Assembly: GCF_003347665.1 (NCBI RefSeq)
Contig: NZ_QDGA01000002.1
Location: 310,001-374,000 of the forward strand
Length of the DNA stretch: 64,000 nt
Origin: Microvirga calopogonii
GTDB taxonomy: Bacteria > Pseudomonadota > Alphaproteobacteria > Rhizobiales > Beijerinckiaceae
Reading direction: 5' to 3'
Positions 35,670 through 46,045 of the stretch are shown here, piece after piece. The position numbers were made by a program, and so were the translations under genes. Below the pieces are notes generated by a model. The model worked only from the letters and a program-made list of their open reading frames with translations. It had not been told where the DNA came from and did not search any database. How positions within the stretch are numbered: position 1 is the stretch's first letter; each line of letters opens with the position of its first letter.

Positions 35670-36191
35670 ATGGCCCGCCAGTCCAGCTTTACCTATGAAG
35701 AGCTCCTTGCCTGCGGGCGCGGAGAATTGTTCGGTCCGGGCAACGCGCAATTGCCGCTCCCGCCCATGCTGATGTTCGACCGTATCACCTCCATCGGCGA
35801 GGATGGCGGTGCCTATGGCAAGGGCCATGTGGTGGCGGAACTCGACGTGCGACCGGATCTCTGGTTCTTCCCGTGCCATTTCCAGGGCGACCCCGTGATG
35901 CCGGGCTGCCTGGGCTTGGACGCCCTCTGGCAGATGACGGGCTTCTTCCTCGGCTGGGGCGGCTCGCCCGGACGCGGCCGGGCGCTCGGCGTCGGCGAGG
36001 TGAAGTTCTCCGACCAGGTGCTGCCGACGGTCAAGAAAGTGGTCTACGGCGTCGATCTCAAGCGCGTCTTCCGCTCGAAGCTGGTGCTCGGCATCGCCGA
36101 CGGCTGGCTCGAGGCCGACGGGCGCCGGATCTACGAGGCCAAGGACATGCGCGTCGGCCTGTTCCAGGCGGATGCCCCCGCGGGCGGCTAG
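35670..36191 (+). CDS. fabA: 3-hydroxydecanoyl-ACP dehydratase/isomerase FabA
   Basis: A 173-residue bifunctional dehydratase/isomerase that introduces the cis double bond in unsaturated fatty acid synthesis. The start [22 protein letters not shown] at ATG 35670 places the catalytic His at residue 70 ([20 protein letters not shown]), exactly as in E. coli, with the catalytic Asp in LGLDAL. ATG 35649 would add 7 residues. FabB follows after 214 bases and FabI after that, forming the unsaturated/saturated elongation set. Confidence 0.95.
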   Translation: MARQSSFTYEELLACGRGELFGPGNAQLPLPPMLMFDRITSIGEDGGAYGKGHVVAELDVRPDLWFFPCHFQGDPVMPGCLGLDALWQMTGFFLGWGGSPGRGRALGVGEVKFSDQVLPTVKKVVYGVDLKRVFRSKLVLGIADGWLEADGRRIYEAKDMRVGLFQADAPAGG

Positions 36192-36201
36192 TTCGAGGGC
36201 G

Positions 36202-36216
36202 CTGACCTAAGGTCAG
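36202..36216. promoter_or_regulatory. Palindrome CTGACCTAAGGTCAG between fabA and fabB
   Basis: A 15-base near-perfect dyad (CTGACC-N3-GGTCAG) 10 bases after the fabA stop. It could be an operator for fabB or part of a leader structure; a GC-rich hairpin, CCCTGCCGTGAAACGGCGGGG, follows at about 36265-36285. No regulator can be assigned from the sequence. Confidence 0.35.
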
Positions 36217-36405
36217 TACCTATCCCATCCTATTGACAAAGCGTAATCTTTTTTAAAGAACCAGCCCTGCCGTGAAACGGCGGGGCCTTCCTTGGGACGA
36301 CGCTTTCATCCGTTTTGCATGGCTCAGTGTTGAGAATGAGCAGGATCGACCTTACGTGTTGAACCGCTAAGGCAGATAATTGAAGATCCTTTGAAGAGGT
36401 AGGCT

Positions 36406-37629
36406 ATGAGGCGCGTCGTCGTCACCGGAATGGGCATCGTTTCGTCCATCGGCAACAACACGCAGGAGGTGCTTGCCTCTCTGCGCGAAGCGAAGTCCGG
36501 GATCAGCAAGGCCGAAGATTACACGAAATACGGCTTCCGCTGCCAGGTTCACGGCGCTCCCAGCCTGAACCCGGAAGAGATCGTCGACCGCCGCGCCATG
36601 CGCTTCCACGCCCGGGGCACCGCCTGGAACCATGTCGCCATGGACCAAGCCATCCGGGATGCGGGCCTCGAGGAGAGCGAGATCTCGAACGAGCGCACCG
36701 GCATCATCATGGGTTCGGGCGGTCCCTCCACCCGCATCATCATGGAAGCGGCCGACATCACCCGCGAAAAGGGCCCCAAGCGCATCGGCCCGTTCGCCGT
36801 GCCGAAGGCGATGTCGTCGACCGCCTCCGCCACGCTCGCCACCTGGTTCAAGATCAAGGGCGTGAACTATTCGATCTCGTCCGCCTGCGCGACCTCGAAT
36901 CACTGCGTCGGCAATGCCTACGAGATGATCCAGTACGGCAAGCAGGACATGATGTTCGCCGGCGGCTGCGAGGATCTGGACTGGACCATGTCCAACCTCT
37001 TCGACGCCATGGGCGCCATGTCCACCAAGTACAACGACACCCCTTCACGCGCCTCCCGCGCCTATGACGCCAACCGCGACGGCTTCGTGATCGCCGGCGG
37101 CGCGGGCGTGCTGGTGCTTGAGGAGCTGGAGCACGCCAAGGCCCGCGGCGCGCGGATCTACGGTGAGATCGTCGGCTACGGCATGACCTCCGACGGCTAC
37201 GATATGGTGGCCCCTTCGGGCGAGGGTGCGATCCGCTGCATGCGCATGGCCCTCAAGGACGTTCAGAACCCGATCGACTACATCAACCCGCACGCCACCT
37301 CGACCCCGGTAGGCGACCAGAAGGAGATCGAGGCGATCCGCACGGTCTTCGGTTCGGGCGACAAGTGCCCGCCGATCTCTGCGACGAAATCGCTCACCGG
37401 TCACTCGCTCGGCGCAACGGGCGTGCAGGAGGCGATCTACTCGCTTCTGATGATGAACAACCGCTTCATCTGCGAGAGCGCCCACATCGACGAGCTCGAT
37501 CCGGAATTCGCCGACATGAACATCATCCGCAAGCGGATCGACGACGCCAAGATCGACACGGTCCTGTCGAACTCCTTCGGCTTCGGCGGCACCAATGCCA
37601 CACTCGTCTTCAGCCGTTACAACGGGTAA
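36406..37629 (+). CDS. fabB: 3-oxoacyl-ACP synthase I FabB
   Basis: A 407-residue condensing enzyme with the Cys-His-His triad: Cys161 in [10 protein letters not shown], His296 in [12 protein letters not shown] and His333 in TGHSLGATG. The FabB subtype is supported by length and pairing with FabA; it elongates the cis-3-decenoyl intermediate. ATG 36406 follows GAGGTAGGCT. The gene is in the conserved fabA-fabB-fabI order. Confidence 0.95.
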   Translation: MRRVVVTGMGIVSSIGNNTQEVLASLREAKSGISKAEDYTKYGFRCQVHGAPSLNPEEIVDRRAMRFHARGTAWNHVAMDQAIRDAGLEESEISNERTGIIMGSGGPSTRIIMEAADITREKGPKRIGPFAVPKAMSSTASATLATWFKIKGVNYSISSACATSNHCVGNAYEMIQYGKQDMMFAGGCEDLDWTMSNLFDAMGAMSTKYNDTPSRASRAYDANRDGFVIAGGAGVLVLEELEHAKARGARIYGEIVGYGMTSDGYDMVAPSGEGAIRCMRMALKDVQNPIDYINPHATSTPVGDQKEIEAIRTVFGSGDKCPPISATKSLTGHSLGATGVQEAIYSLLMMNNRFICESAHIDELDPEFADMNIIRKRIDDAKIDTVLSNSFGFGGTNATLVFSRYNG

Positions 37630-37787
37630 GACGCCGTCATAAACCTGAGACAGGTCCATGCGAAGCCCCGATACATTCCTGGGGACCTCGCATGGACACG
37701 CTTAACCACACCATTCTTCCGGCTCGCGATGCACACTTTCATAATAATTGGCGTCGCACGATGGAGCCGATGCACAGGGGGACCCAA

Positions 37788-38618
37788 GTGACCGGTCTGA
37801 TGCAAGGAAAGCGCGGCCTCATCATGGGCGTCGCCAACGACCATTCCATCGCCTGGGGAATCGCCAAGACCCTGGCCCAGCACGGGGCGGAGCTTGCCTT
37901 CACCTATCAGGGCGAGGCCCTCGGCAAGCGCGTCGCTCCCCTGGCGCAATCGCTCGGCTCCGAGCTCGTCATCCCCTGCGACGTGGAGGATATCGCCTCC
38001 GTCGATGCGGTGTTCGAGACCCTCGACAAGACCTGGGACGGCCTCGACTTCGTGGTCCATGCCATCGGCTTTTCCGACAAGTCGCAGCTGAAGGGCTCCT
38101 ATGTGGACGTCACCACCCGGGAGAACTTCTCCCGCACCATGGTGATCTCCTGCTTCTCCTTCACGGAGATCGCCCAGCGCGCCGCCAAGCGCATGAGGAA
38201 CGGTGGCTCGCTCCTGACCCTCACCTATGGCGGCTCCACCCGGGTGATGCCGAACTACAACGTGATGGGCGTGGCCAAGGCGGCGCTGGAAGCCTCCATG
38301 CGCTACATCGCGTCCGACCTCGGCCCCCAGGGCATTCGCTGCAACGCCATCTCGGCCGGTCCGGTGCGCACGCTCGCCGGTGCCGGCATTTCGGATGCCC
38401 GCCTCATGTTCACCTACCAGAAGGCCCATGCTCCCCTGCGCCGCACGGTGACCATCGAGGATATCGGCGGCTCGGCCCTGTACCTGCTGTCCGATCTCTC
38501 CAACGGCGTGACCGGCGAGATCCACTACGTGGATTCCGGCTACAACATCATCTCGATGCCGCGTCCCGAGGTCCTGAAGGCCCAGGACGCCGCCGGCGTG
38601 ACCGGAGAAGAAGGCTAG
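37788..38618 (+). CDS. fabI: Enoyl-ACP reductase FabI (NADH)
   Basis: A 276-residue SDR-type enoyl-ACP reductase that completes each elongation cycle. It has GLIMGVANDHSIAWGIAK at the N-terminus (the FabI form of the cofactor motif), YNVMGVAK with the Tyr-x6-Lys pair, and SAGPVRTLAGAGI. The frame is open far upstream through the end of fabB. GTG 37788, which follows AGGGGGA with good spacing, or ATG 37800, gives the family N-terminus; ATG 37692 and 37761 remain possible. Confidence 0.93.
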   Translation: MTGLMQGKRGLIMGVANDHSIAWGIAKTLAQHGAELAFTYQGEALGKRVAPLAQSLGSELVIPCDVEDIASVDAVFETLDKTWDGLDFVVHAIGFSDKSQLKGSYVDVTTRENFSRTMVISCFSFTEIAQRAAKRMRNGGSLLTLTYGGSTRVMPNYNVMGVAKAALEASMRYIASDLGPQGIRCNAISAGPVRTLAGAGISDARLMFTYQKAHAPLRRTVTIEDIGGSALYLLSDLSNGVTGEIHYVDSGYNIISMPRPEVLKAQDAAGVTGEEG

Positions 38619-39003
38619 GCTGGATCGACCTTCGACGCATCCATAGGATCGCGCAGGCGAGGTGATTGAAGCTGAGAAAGTGGACGGCTGCCGGTCGTAC
38701 CAGGTTGAACGGTATCACCGCCTCGACTCCCACCGCAGTGGCGCAAGGCGTTGCTGTCATGGACCTTGTCGGCAAAGACGCGTCTGGCCGTCGAGAAGGC
38801 GGGAGCCTGCGGGATATCGCCTCCGCTGGCTTGGCACCAGGAGCAGCCGCAACGGACGCCTCGACCGCCCGCGGACCCGATACGTGGATCATTCCCCGCC
38901 ATGCCGATTTTATGACGCTGACGCTTTTCCCGTCGAGATCACCGGCACAAGGCCGGTGATGTCGGTGGAGGACTGGGCGGACGCCTGAAGCCTTGTTGCT
39001 GCC
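38619..39003. other. Intergenic region with a palindromic repeat
   Basis: No convincing gene is present between fabI and the convergent RTX gene. A 9-bp hairpin, ATCACCGGC (38938-38946) with GCCGGTGAT (38952-38960), matches the second hairpin of the repeat at 48143-48223, indicating a dispersed element. Short frames here lack ribosome sites. Confidence 0.55.
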
Positions 39004-40869
39004 TCAGACGACGAAGAAATCGAGGTTGGTGAGCTTGAGGTTCTTCGACAGGGTGGCGAACTGGATCGCCTCCTTGGCGCCATTGCCGTCCGGATCATAC
39101 CAGAGCGCGCCGGTCTTCTTGTTGTAGATCACGTGATCGTCCCGGTCATGCGCCGCGCTTCCGATGTAGAACTCGCTCTTCTTGAGCACGCCCTTCTTCG
39201 TGATCTTCGCGAACACGCTTTTCGCCAGATGGATCGTGTCGTCGGCCACCACGAAGTCGACGATCTTGTCCAGGTTCTGCTTCTTGTTGAGCGTGTTGGT
39301 CTTCGAAAGCTTGGCGTCGAACACGAACACGTCCTTGCCCGCCCCGCCATCGAGCATGTCGTTGCCGAGGCCACCGGAGAGCGTATCGTCGCCACCATTG
39401 CCCCGGACGACGTCGTTGCCACCCTTGCCGGTCAGGCTTTCGCTCTCGTCCCCGCCAATGAGAATGTCAGGCCCATCGGTGCCGTCGTCATTGCTATCGT
39501 TGGTCACGTTGATCGTGACGGCCTGCGTGGTGGTGCCGCCTTCCGTATCGGTGGCCTTGAGATAGACGGTGACCGACTTCTGACCCGTGGCCAGCGCATC
39601 GTAGTCGAGAGCGCGGCCGGGAGCGAGCTTGAGCCGGCCACCCTCGATCACGAACAGCCCGCCCGCGTTGCCGCCGTTCGGCGCCGCGCCGTCGAACGAG
39701 ACGCTCACCTCGTTTGCGATGTCGTCACTGGTGGTGAGCAGGGCGGAGAAGGCGGTGCCCTCCTTGACCGTGAAGCTCGTCACCCCATCAACCGCAACGG
39801 TCGGGTTCATGTTGTTGGGCCGAACGACCTTCATGATCGACACGGATTCTCGGCCGCCAGGATCGAGCAGCGACAGCTGGATCCTCAAGGTTTCCGCCAA
39901 CTCGCCGCTGGCGCTCTGATAGGTCAGGGCTCTCAGGAGGGTCTGCACCCGCGAGGTTCCGGCATTATCGTAGAGGCTGACGCCAAGGAAGCCTGGTCCA
40001 ACATTAATCCCTGCGATCTCCACCCATCCGTTTGGCGTTTGGACGGAGATCTTGCTTCCGGTGTTCATCCCGTCAGAGAGCTTGATATCTCCCCCTGACA
40101 CATCGATGCCAATGGCATCGCCAGCGGCCCTGCGGTTCAAGACTCTGACGGAAAGGTAGGACAACGTTTCATCGTCGTTGGTCAGGGTTGCAGCGGCTCC
40201 CGTATCGAGCCGGACAGCGGTGTTGCTGACGAAGAAAGCCAGGTCGCCGTCCAGATTGGCCACGAAGGGAGCCTTGTTCTCCGTCGTGACGCTTCCAACG
40301 GTGATCTTGTCGATGCCCTGGGCATGAAGCTGGTTACGTTCGTCGTTCGTGAGCGTTCCCTGGGTGAGGATCAGGTGATCGTTCTGCACTTGATTGCCCC
40401 ACATCAGCTTGGCAGTGGCCACATTGTCGACCGTGATGGTCGACCCGTTCTCGACGAGACTGATCGATCGGAACGCCGTGATCGTCTTTCCGGTCAGGTC
40501 GATCGTGGCTCCTCGAAGATTCAGCGAATTGAATGTGCCGCCACCGCCGTTAATGACCCTGATGTCCTGGAGTTGCCCTCCATCGAGGTCGATTAGATCG
40601 TTTTGATCCGAGCCCAGGATGGTTTCGATGCCTGTGAAAGCAATCTGCGAAAGCGGGATGCTGCTATATCCATTCCCATTGGACCAGTACCCGAGCTGCA
40701 GCGTATCGTTTCCGGCGCCGCCGTTGAGCCTGTCACCGACATTGAGGGTGCCAAAGACGGCTACGAAGGTGTCATCGTCGGCCGTTCCGGTAATGATATC
40801 GGGGTTATCGGCATTATTGGTCAGGTTGAAGGTATTACCGGCAAGGGTTTGGAGAGGGGTTTGGGTCAT
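39004..40869 (-). CDS. RTX-type calcium-binding protein (type I secreted), RTX1
   Basis: A 621-residue protein without an N-terminal signal peptide. Residues 1-340 form an undescribed module with DLTGKTITAF (near residue 125) and IKLSDGMNTGSKISV (near 263), shared with the protein at 56631. A cadherin-like segment follows (GLFVIEGGRLKLAPGRALDYDA). After that come RTX nonapeptides (GGDESESLTGKGGNDVVRGNGGDDTLSGGLGNDMLDGGAGKD, about 470-515) and a C-terminal T1SS-type domain ending LTNLDFFVV. The repeats would bind calcium after export. No type I secretion genes lie in the window. It is divergent from the GGDEF/EAL gene. Confidence 0.88.
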   Translation of the reverse strand: MTQTPLQTLAGNTFNLTNNADNPDIITGTADDDTFVAVFGTLNVGDRLNGGAGNDTLQLGYWSNGNGYSSIPLSQIAFTGIETILGSDQNDLIDLDGGQLQDIRVINGGGGTFNSLNLRGATIDLTGKTITAFRSISLVENGSTITVDNVATAKLMWGNQVQNDHLILTQGTLTNDERNQLHAQGIDKITVGSVTTENKAPFVANLDGDLAFFVSNTAVRLDTGAAATLTNDDETLSYLSVRVLNRRAAGDAIGIDVSGGDIKLSDGMNTGSKISVQTPNGWVEIAGINVGPGFLGVSLYDNAGTSRVQTLLRALTYQSASGELAETLRIQLSLLDPGGRESVSIMKVVRPNNMNPTVAVDGVTSFTVKEGTAFSALLTTSDDIANEVSVSFDGAAPNGGNAGGLFVIEGGRLKLAPGRALDYDALATGQKSVTVYLKATDTEGGTTTQAVTINVTNDSNDDGTDGPDILIGGDESESLTGKGGNDVVRGNGGDDTLSGGLGNDMLDGGAGKDVFVFDAKLSKTNTLNKKQNLDKIVDFVVADDTIHLAKSVFAKITKKGVLKKSEFYIGSAAHDRDDHVIYNKKTGALWYDPDGNGAKEAIQFATLSKNLKLTNLDFFVV

Positions 40870-41169
40870 GCAAGGCTCGGCTGGGAAAAACGAGGGATGG
40901 TCGGCCCATATTAAATTTTACGTTATTACAAAATAAGGTGCCGAGTTTGGGTCGTGAGTCTGGCTCACGACGATGCATGCCGGTCGACGAACTGCTGCTT
41001 CCGGAACTGCGCTTTTGCGTCCCCGTTTAACCTTACCAATAAAGCATCAATAAAAAATCAGCCTTGTCGCGTTCTCTGAAAGGCTGCGTTAGTCCATTCC
41101 TCCTAATGGACAGGCATTGCAATATACGCCAAGAATTTATTCGATATTCGCGGCATTTCGGTTTGCGGT
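40870..41169. other. Divergent promoter region between RTX1 and the GGDEF/EAL gene
   Basis: Exactly 300 bases, AT-rich near 40910-40935 (TATTAAATTTTACGTTATTA) and 41035-41060, as expected for promoters in a high-GC genome. I found no clear repeat or operator. Both flanking genes read outward, so they may share control. Confidence 0.5.
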
Positions 41170-43809
41170 ATGCGTTGGAACGAGGACGTTGAATTTGCTT
41201 CGCCCCATGAGTTGACTCGTGAAGATTTGCTCATGCCGCAGAGGAATGAACCGACAATCTATGACAGTCTGTATCATTACGCTTTCGCCCTGAGCCGGCA
41301 GATCCCCTGGCTGGCCGATGCGGACGGAACGGTCGTCCAGGTCGGGCCCGGCTGGTCCGAGTGGATCGGCCAGCCGCCCGAAGCCCTGGTCGGGAACGGA
41401 TGGGTCAAGCTGGTTCATCCGGACGACCTACCCCGCCTGGTCGAGGCGAGGCGCGAAAGCCTCGCGGCGGGCACGCCCTACCAGTGCGAGTACCGGATCA
41501 GGATGGCGGACGGCCATTACCGGTGGTGCCGGTCGAGTTCCGCCGCGCGGCGTGACGAAGCCGGGGCGATCGCGTTCTGGTACGGGACCACGGAAGACAT
41601 CCACGAGCGCAAGGAAGCGGAGCTCGCCCTGCAGGGCCATGCCCGCGTGCTGGAAATGGTCGCCGCCGGTCAGCCGGTCGGTGAAATTCTGACGGCGCTC
41701 TGCCTCCTGGCCGAAGCACAGCTCCCGGGGGCGAAATGCTCGATCCTGCTGTACGATGCCGAGGCCGGCTTGCTCCGGCACGGTGCCGCGCCCGGCCTTC
41801 CGGCTCCCTATAATGCTGCCATCGACGGTCTGGGTGTCGGACCCGATAAAGGTTCGTGCGGCACCGCCGCCTACTCCCGCACCAGCGTCATCGTCACCGA
41901 CATCGCTTCCGATCCTCTCTGGGCCAACTGGCGCGACCTTGCCCTGACGCACGGTCTCCGAGCCTGCTGGTCCAAGCCGATCTTTTCGCGCTCCGGCGAC
42001 GTGCTGGGCACCTTCGGGTTCTATTACGGCGAACCGCGCGCCCCGACATGCAATGAGATGGAGCGCATGGAGGCCCTGCTGCATCTGGCAGCCCTGGCTC
42101 TCGAGCGGCAGCGCAGCGATGCGGCCCTGCGCGAGAGCGAGGAGCATCATCGGCATTCCATCGAACTCAATCCGCAAATCTCCTGGACGGCGGATCCGCG
42201 GGGCAACCTGCTTGATATCTCGTCGCGCTGGTATGACCGGACCGGGATGCGCGTGGAGGATGCTCTCGGCTCCGGCTGGCGGCAGGCGCTGCATCCCGAC
42301 GACCTGGCTGCCATCATCAGGCAATGGGGACGCGCCGTTTCGACCGGACAGGGCCTCGATATGGATTACCGCCTGCGCATGGCCGATGGGTCCTATCGCT
42401 GGTTCCGCTCCCGCGCCGCAGCCCGCCGCAGCGAAGAAGGCGCTGTTGTTCGCTGGTACGGTGCCGTCGAGGACATCCATGATCGCAAGCTCACGGAGGA
42501 AACCCTCCGCTGGGCCGCCCATCATGACGATCTCACGGGCCTCGCCAACCGCAGGCTCTTCCGCGAGCGCCTGCAAAAGGCTCTCAATGACACATTGGGA
42601 TCGCCTCGTGCCGCCGGTCTGCTGGTCATGGATCTCGATCACCTCAAGCAGATCAACGACCGGTTCGGTCACGATGCCGGCGACGACCTTCTGAAGGAGT
42701 TTGCGCAGCGGCTGCGCAGTGTCGTGCGATCCGGCGACACCGTCGCCCGCCTGGGCGGCGACGAGTTCGCCGTGCTCCTGCCCGGAATCGCAGGAGAAGG
42801 CGATGTTGCCGCCATGGCCGACGCCATCCTGGCCCGCATGCAGGAGCCCTTGAAGCGCAACGGCAAGCTTCTGGACTGCCGCACGAGCATCGGCGGCGCC
42901 ATCTCGGTCGGTTTCGGCATGAGCCCGGAGGAACTCCAGAAACAGGCGGACCTGGCGCTCTATCGCAGCAAGACCTCCGGACGCGGCTCGTTCAGGATGT
43001 TCGTCACGACCATGCGGGAGGAGTCGCAAAGGCAGGCCTCCGCCCTGGAGGTCGCCGCGCGGGCGGTCGCGTCGGACTGGATCGTGCCGTTCTACCAGCC
43101 GAAGGTGGTGCTCGCCTCCGGCTCGATCGGCGGCTTCGAGGCGCTTCTGCGCTGGCATCATCCGCGCAACGGAATCCAGTCGCCGGAAAAGATCGCCTCC
43201 GCCTTCAACGACACGGAACTCGGCACGGCCATCGGCGAGCGCATGCGATCCTGCATCCTCAAGGATATCCGCTCCTGGCTCGAGACCGGCCTGACCTTCG
43301 GACGGATCGCCATCAACGCCTCGGCGGCCGAGTTCCGGCGCGACAACTACGCCGAGCGCGTGCTCGAAGACCTGAGATCGATGAACGTGCCAGCACATTG
43401 CCTCGAAGTGGAGGTGACCGAGAGCGTGTTTCTCGGCTCCGGCGCCGAATACGTGGAACGGGCGCTGCGCACGTTATGCGCGGAGGGCGTCACGATCGCG
43501 CTCGACGATTTCGGCACCGGCTATGCCTCCCTGTCGCATCTCAAGCGCTACCCGGTCGATGCGATCAAGATCGACCGGAGCTTCGTGGATGGCCTGGAGA
43601 CGGATGCGGACGATGCCGCCATCGTCAGGGCTCTTCTGAGCCTTGGCCGCAATCTCGGCATCGAAGTCGTGGCCGAGGGCGTCGAAACCGCCTTCCAGGC
43701 GACCCTGCTGCAGCGCATGAGCTGCGATCTCGTGCAGGGATACCATTTCGGCCGCCCCATGCCGGCCGGAGACGTGCCGGTCTTCATCACCTCATGGGCC
43801 GGGGGGTAA
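41170..43809 (+). CDS. PAS-GAF-PAS-GGDEF-EAL c-di-GMP signalling protein
   Basis: An 879-residue cytoplasmic protein. PAS with PAC (about 35-150) is followed by GAF (about 155-310, with KGSCGTAAYSRTSVIVTDI), a second PAS/PAC (about 320-440), GGDEF (about 450-615, with intact LGGDEFAVLLPG at 528-533) and EAL (about 630-875, with E657-A-L in GGFEALLRWHHP and IALDDFGTGYASLSHL). Both catalytic signatures look complete, so diguanylate cyclase and phosphodiesterase activities are both possible. No membrane span is seen. ATG 41233 is an alternative start. Divergent placement next to an RTX protein hints at c-di-GMP control of a secreted adhesin, which is inference. Confidence 0.93.
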   Translation: MRWNEDVEFASPHELTREDLLMPQRNEPTIYDSLYHYAFALSRQIPWLADADGTVVQVGPGWSEWIGQPPEALVGNGWVKLVHPDDLPRLVEARRESLAAGTPYQCEYRIRMADGHYRWCRSSSAARRDEAGAIAFWYGTTEDIHERKEAELALQGHARVLEMVAAGQPVGEILTALCLLAEAQLPGAKCSILLYDAEAGLLRHGAAPGLPAPYNAAIDGLGVGPDKGSCGTAAYSRTSVIVTDIASDPLWANWRDLALTHGLRACWSKPIFSRSGDVLGTFGFYYGEPRAPTCNEMERMEALLHLAALALERQRSDAALRESEEHHRHSIELNPQISWTADPRGNLLDISSRWYDRTGMRVEDALGSGWRQALHPDDLAAIIRQWGRAVSTGQGLDMDYRLRMADGSYRWFRSRAAARRSEEGAVVRWYGAVEDIHDRKLTEETLRWAAHHDDLTGLANRRLFRERLQKALNDTLGSPRAAGLLVMDLDHLKQINDRFGHDAGDDLLKEFAQRLRSVVRSGDTVARLGGDEFAVLLPGIAGEGDVAAMADAILARMQEPLKRNGKLLDCRTSIGGAISVGFGMSPEELQKQADLALYRSKTSGRGSFRMFVTTMREESQRQASALEVAARAVASDWIVPFYQPKVVLASGSIGGFEALLRWHHPRNGIQSPEKIASAFNDTELGTAIGERMRSCILKDIRSWLETGLTFGRIAINASAAEFRRDNYAERVLEDLRSMNVPAHCLEVEVTESVFLGSGAEYVERALRTLCAEGVTIALDDFGTGYASLSHLKRYPVDAIKIDRSFVDGLETDADDAAIVRALLSLGRNLGIEVVAEGVETAFQATLLQRMSCDLVQGYHFGRPMPAGDVPVFITSWAGG

Positions 43810-43935
43810 GGCCTTGCGCGAGTGCCAACCACAGGCACCGGACCACCTTTCACGAGTCTGCGAGAAAGCGAACCTTGGCCTTGCCATCGCCATGTTCGAC
43901 CGGCACGAGGATCTCACCTTACGAGAGTGCTGTTC

Positions 43936-44562
43936 ATGATCCTGTCCCGCCGCGTTCTTCTCGCCGGCCTCGCCCTGTCCGGTACGAAAGCTCCCGTCTT
44001 CGCGCAATCCGCGCCGGAGCCGCAGATGGTCCCGGTGGAGCTGATCGAGAACGCTCTGAACCTGCCCTCCATCGTGCGCCTCGGTCACCAGCACGGCGAC
44101 GTGATCATGGTGGAGTATTTCGACTACAACTGCCCCTGGTGCAAACGTTCGGCGCAGGCCCTGCCCGAGCTTCTGAAAGCCGAGCCCGAGCTGTCCTACG
44201 TGCTGGTGAACTTCGCCGTGCTGAGCCCGCAATCGGTCGCGGCGACGCGCGCGGCCCTGGCCTTTCTGCAGCTCTACGGCCCCGAGCGCTATCTGCCCCT
44301 GCATCTCGCCCTGTTCGGCTTACGCGGCACGGTGGATGGGGAGCGGGCGCTGGCGGAGGCGGAAAAGCTCGGCGGCGACCGGAGTCGCATGACCGAGATC
44401 GCCAACAGCGACAAGACCACCGGCTGGATGAAAGACGCCTTCGCCACCGGCAACGACCTCGGCGTCGTGGCGACGCCCTCCTTCCTGATCGGGACGGACG
44501 CCTATGTGGGCGGCATGAGTCTGGCGCAGAAGCGCGAGGCGATCGCGCGGGCGCGGGGGTGA
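43936..44562 (+). CDS. DsbA-family thiol:disulfide oxidoreductase, exported
   Basis: A 208-residue thioredoxin-fold protein. The active site is Cys66-Pro-Trp-Cys69 in VEYFDYNCPWCKRSAQ, and the cis-proline loop is VVATPSFLIGTDAYVGG. The N-terminus MILSRRVLLAGLALSG has a twin-arginine-like start and hydrophobic core, so it is exported to the periplasm by Sec or Tat. It may oxidise or isomerise disulfides, or act with the cytochrome c maturation proteins encoded further downstream. ATG 43936 is chosen; the frame is open to 43822. Confidence 0.88.
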   Translation: MILSRRVLLAGLALSGTKAPVFAQSAPEPQMVPVELIENALNLPSIVRLGHQHGDVIMVEYFDYNCPWCKRSAQALPELLKAEPELSYVLVNFAVLSPQSVAATRAALAFLQLYGPERYLPLHLALFGLRGTVDGERALAEAEKLGGDRSRMTEIANSDKTTGWMKDAFATGNDLGVVATPSFLIGTDAYVGGMSLAQKREAIARARG

Positions 44563-44565
44563 GCC

Positions 44566-45969
44566 TTATCCGGCCGGCTTCATCAGCACCATCTTGCGCG
44601 TGACCCCCGGCAGGGGATCGCATGCGACCTCGATCCAGCTTTCCTCCTCGCCGGCTGCCGCTACGGTCTCCTGCGAGGCCAGGAGTTCGCAATCCGCCGT
44701 CTTCGTGGCTTGCTCGATGCGCGAGGCGATGTTGACGGTCTCGCCGACGACCGTGAACTCGAGCCGGCTCTCGTCCCCCACGACGCCGCAGAACACGTCG
44801 CCCGTGTGGATGCCGATGCCGAGGCGCACCGGCGGGTTGAAGCCGCGCTTGGCGTTCCAGCGGTCGATCAGGGTCAGGAGGGTGCGGCCGCAGGCGAGCG
44901 CCCGGCTCGCGTCGTCTTCCCTGGCCCCCGGCACCCCGAAGAGGATGAGGGCCCCGTCGCCCGTGAACTTGTCGATGACGCCCCCGTGCCGGGAGGCCGC
45001 CCTCAGGACCCGACGGCGGAACGACGTGATGAAGACGGCGAGCTGCGCCGGCTCCATGGTCTCGCCGAAGGTGGTCGAGGCACGGATGTCGACGAAGAGC
45101 AGGGTCACTGGAATGCGCCGGCCCTGGCGCAGGGACGCGAAGGCTTGGTCGGTGAGGATCGGCGCCAGCTCCCGCGGCAGGTAGCGGGTGAGCGTCACGC
45201 GCAAGGTCGTTTCCCGCACGGCCCGCTCCAGCATGAGCCGGCCCTGGCGCGCCACCAGGATCAGGATCAGGGCGGCGGCGAAGACCATGACGACGCGCAC
45301 CATGTTGGCCTGGGCCGAGAAGACGCCGACGATTTCCGCCAGATCCTCCTGGCGCTCGGCCGGGCTCAAATAGCCGCTCCCGAAGGCGAGCAGCGAAAGG
45401 CCGATCACGTAGAGGGCCGCCACGAAGGCCTGGAGCCTGGGCTGGTAATGAATGGCCGCCGCCGCCATGGTGATCGGCACGACCCAGGCGACCGGAAACA
45501 CCGAGAAGAGACTGCCGGGGATCCCGAGACCCCAATGGGTATAGCCGAGATTGCCGAGGACGAGGCACGCATCGAGCACGGCCGTGATGAACGGCAGCTT
45601 CTCGATGCCGATCCGTTTCGACGCGAGCCAGGCACCGCACCAGCCCAGCGCTCCGAAAAGGACCAGGGTCAGCTCGGCGGCCCAGATCTGCCTGAGCGCG
45701 ATGGGATTGGTGAGCTCGACGCCCGCCGTGGTGACCAGAACGGCCATGAGAAGCAGCCCGGCCGTGACCATGCGCGCGAGCCCGGCGCGCTGAAGCGCGC
45801 CCGTATCGGCCTCACGGATCAGCCGGTGCGTGGCATCGCTCAGGACGGGAGATGTTCGCAGCCTGTTGATCAAGCCCAGCGCGGCGCGGATGCGGGATCG
45901 GGGAGTCACGGGGTTCTTTCTGCTCTCCAGGATGGATATGGTCCGGTCGACACGTGACTCAAAGCCCAT
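44566..45969 (-). CDS. Membrane-anchored class III adenylate/guanylate cyclase
   Basis: A 467-residue protein. A cytosolic N-terminus of about 65 residues is followed by six hydrophobic segments (about 66-245), a short coiled linker, and a class III cyclase domain (about 265-440). That domain has [15 protein letters not shown] (metal Asp), [28 protein letters not shown] and [19 protein letters not shown]. The catalytic residues appear complete. It makes cAMP or cGMP in response to an unknown membrane signal. It ends 3 bases from the convergent DsbA-like gene. A fragment of a close relative lies at 26636-26932. Confidence 0.92.
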   Translation of the reverse strand: MGFESRVDRTISILESRKNPVTPRSRIRAALGLINRLRTSPVLSDATHRLIREADTGALQRAGLARMVTAGLLLMAVLVTTAGVELTNPIALRQIWAAELTLVLFGALGWCGAWLASKRIGIEKLPFITAVLDACLVLGNLGYTHWGLGIPGSLFSVFPVAWVVPITMAAAAIHYQPRLQAFVAALYVIGLSLLAFGSGYLSPAERQEDLAEIVGVFSAQANMVRVVMVFAAALILILVARQGRLMLERAVRETTLRVTLTRYLPRELAPILTDQAFASLRQGRRIPVTLLFVDIRASTTFGETMEPAQLAVFITSFRRRVLRAASRHGGVIDKFTGDGALILFGVPGAREDDASRALACGRTLLTLIDRWNAKRGFNPPVRLGIGIHTGDVFCGVVGDESRLEFTVVGETVNIASRIEQATKTADCELLASQETVAAAGEEESWIEVACDPLPGVTRKMVLMKPAG

Positions 45970-46045
45970 TACGGATCGGTTACGCCGTCATGACCTACCG
46001 GAAAGGTCCCGGCGGCATCCCGCATCCCACAGGAATATATGGCCG

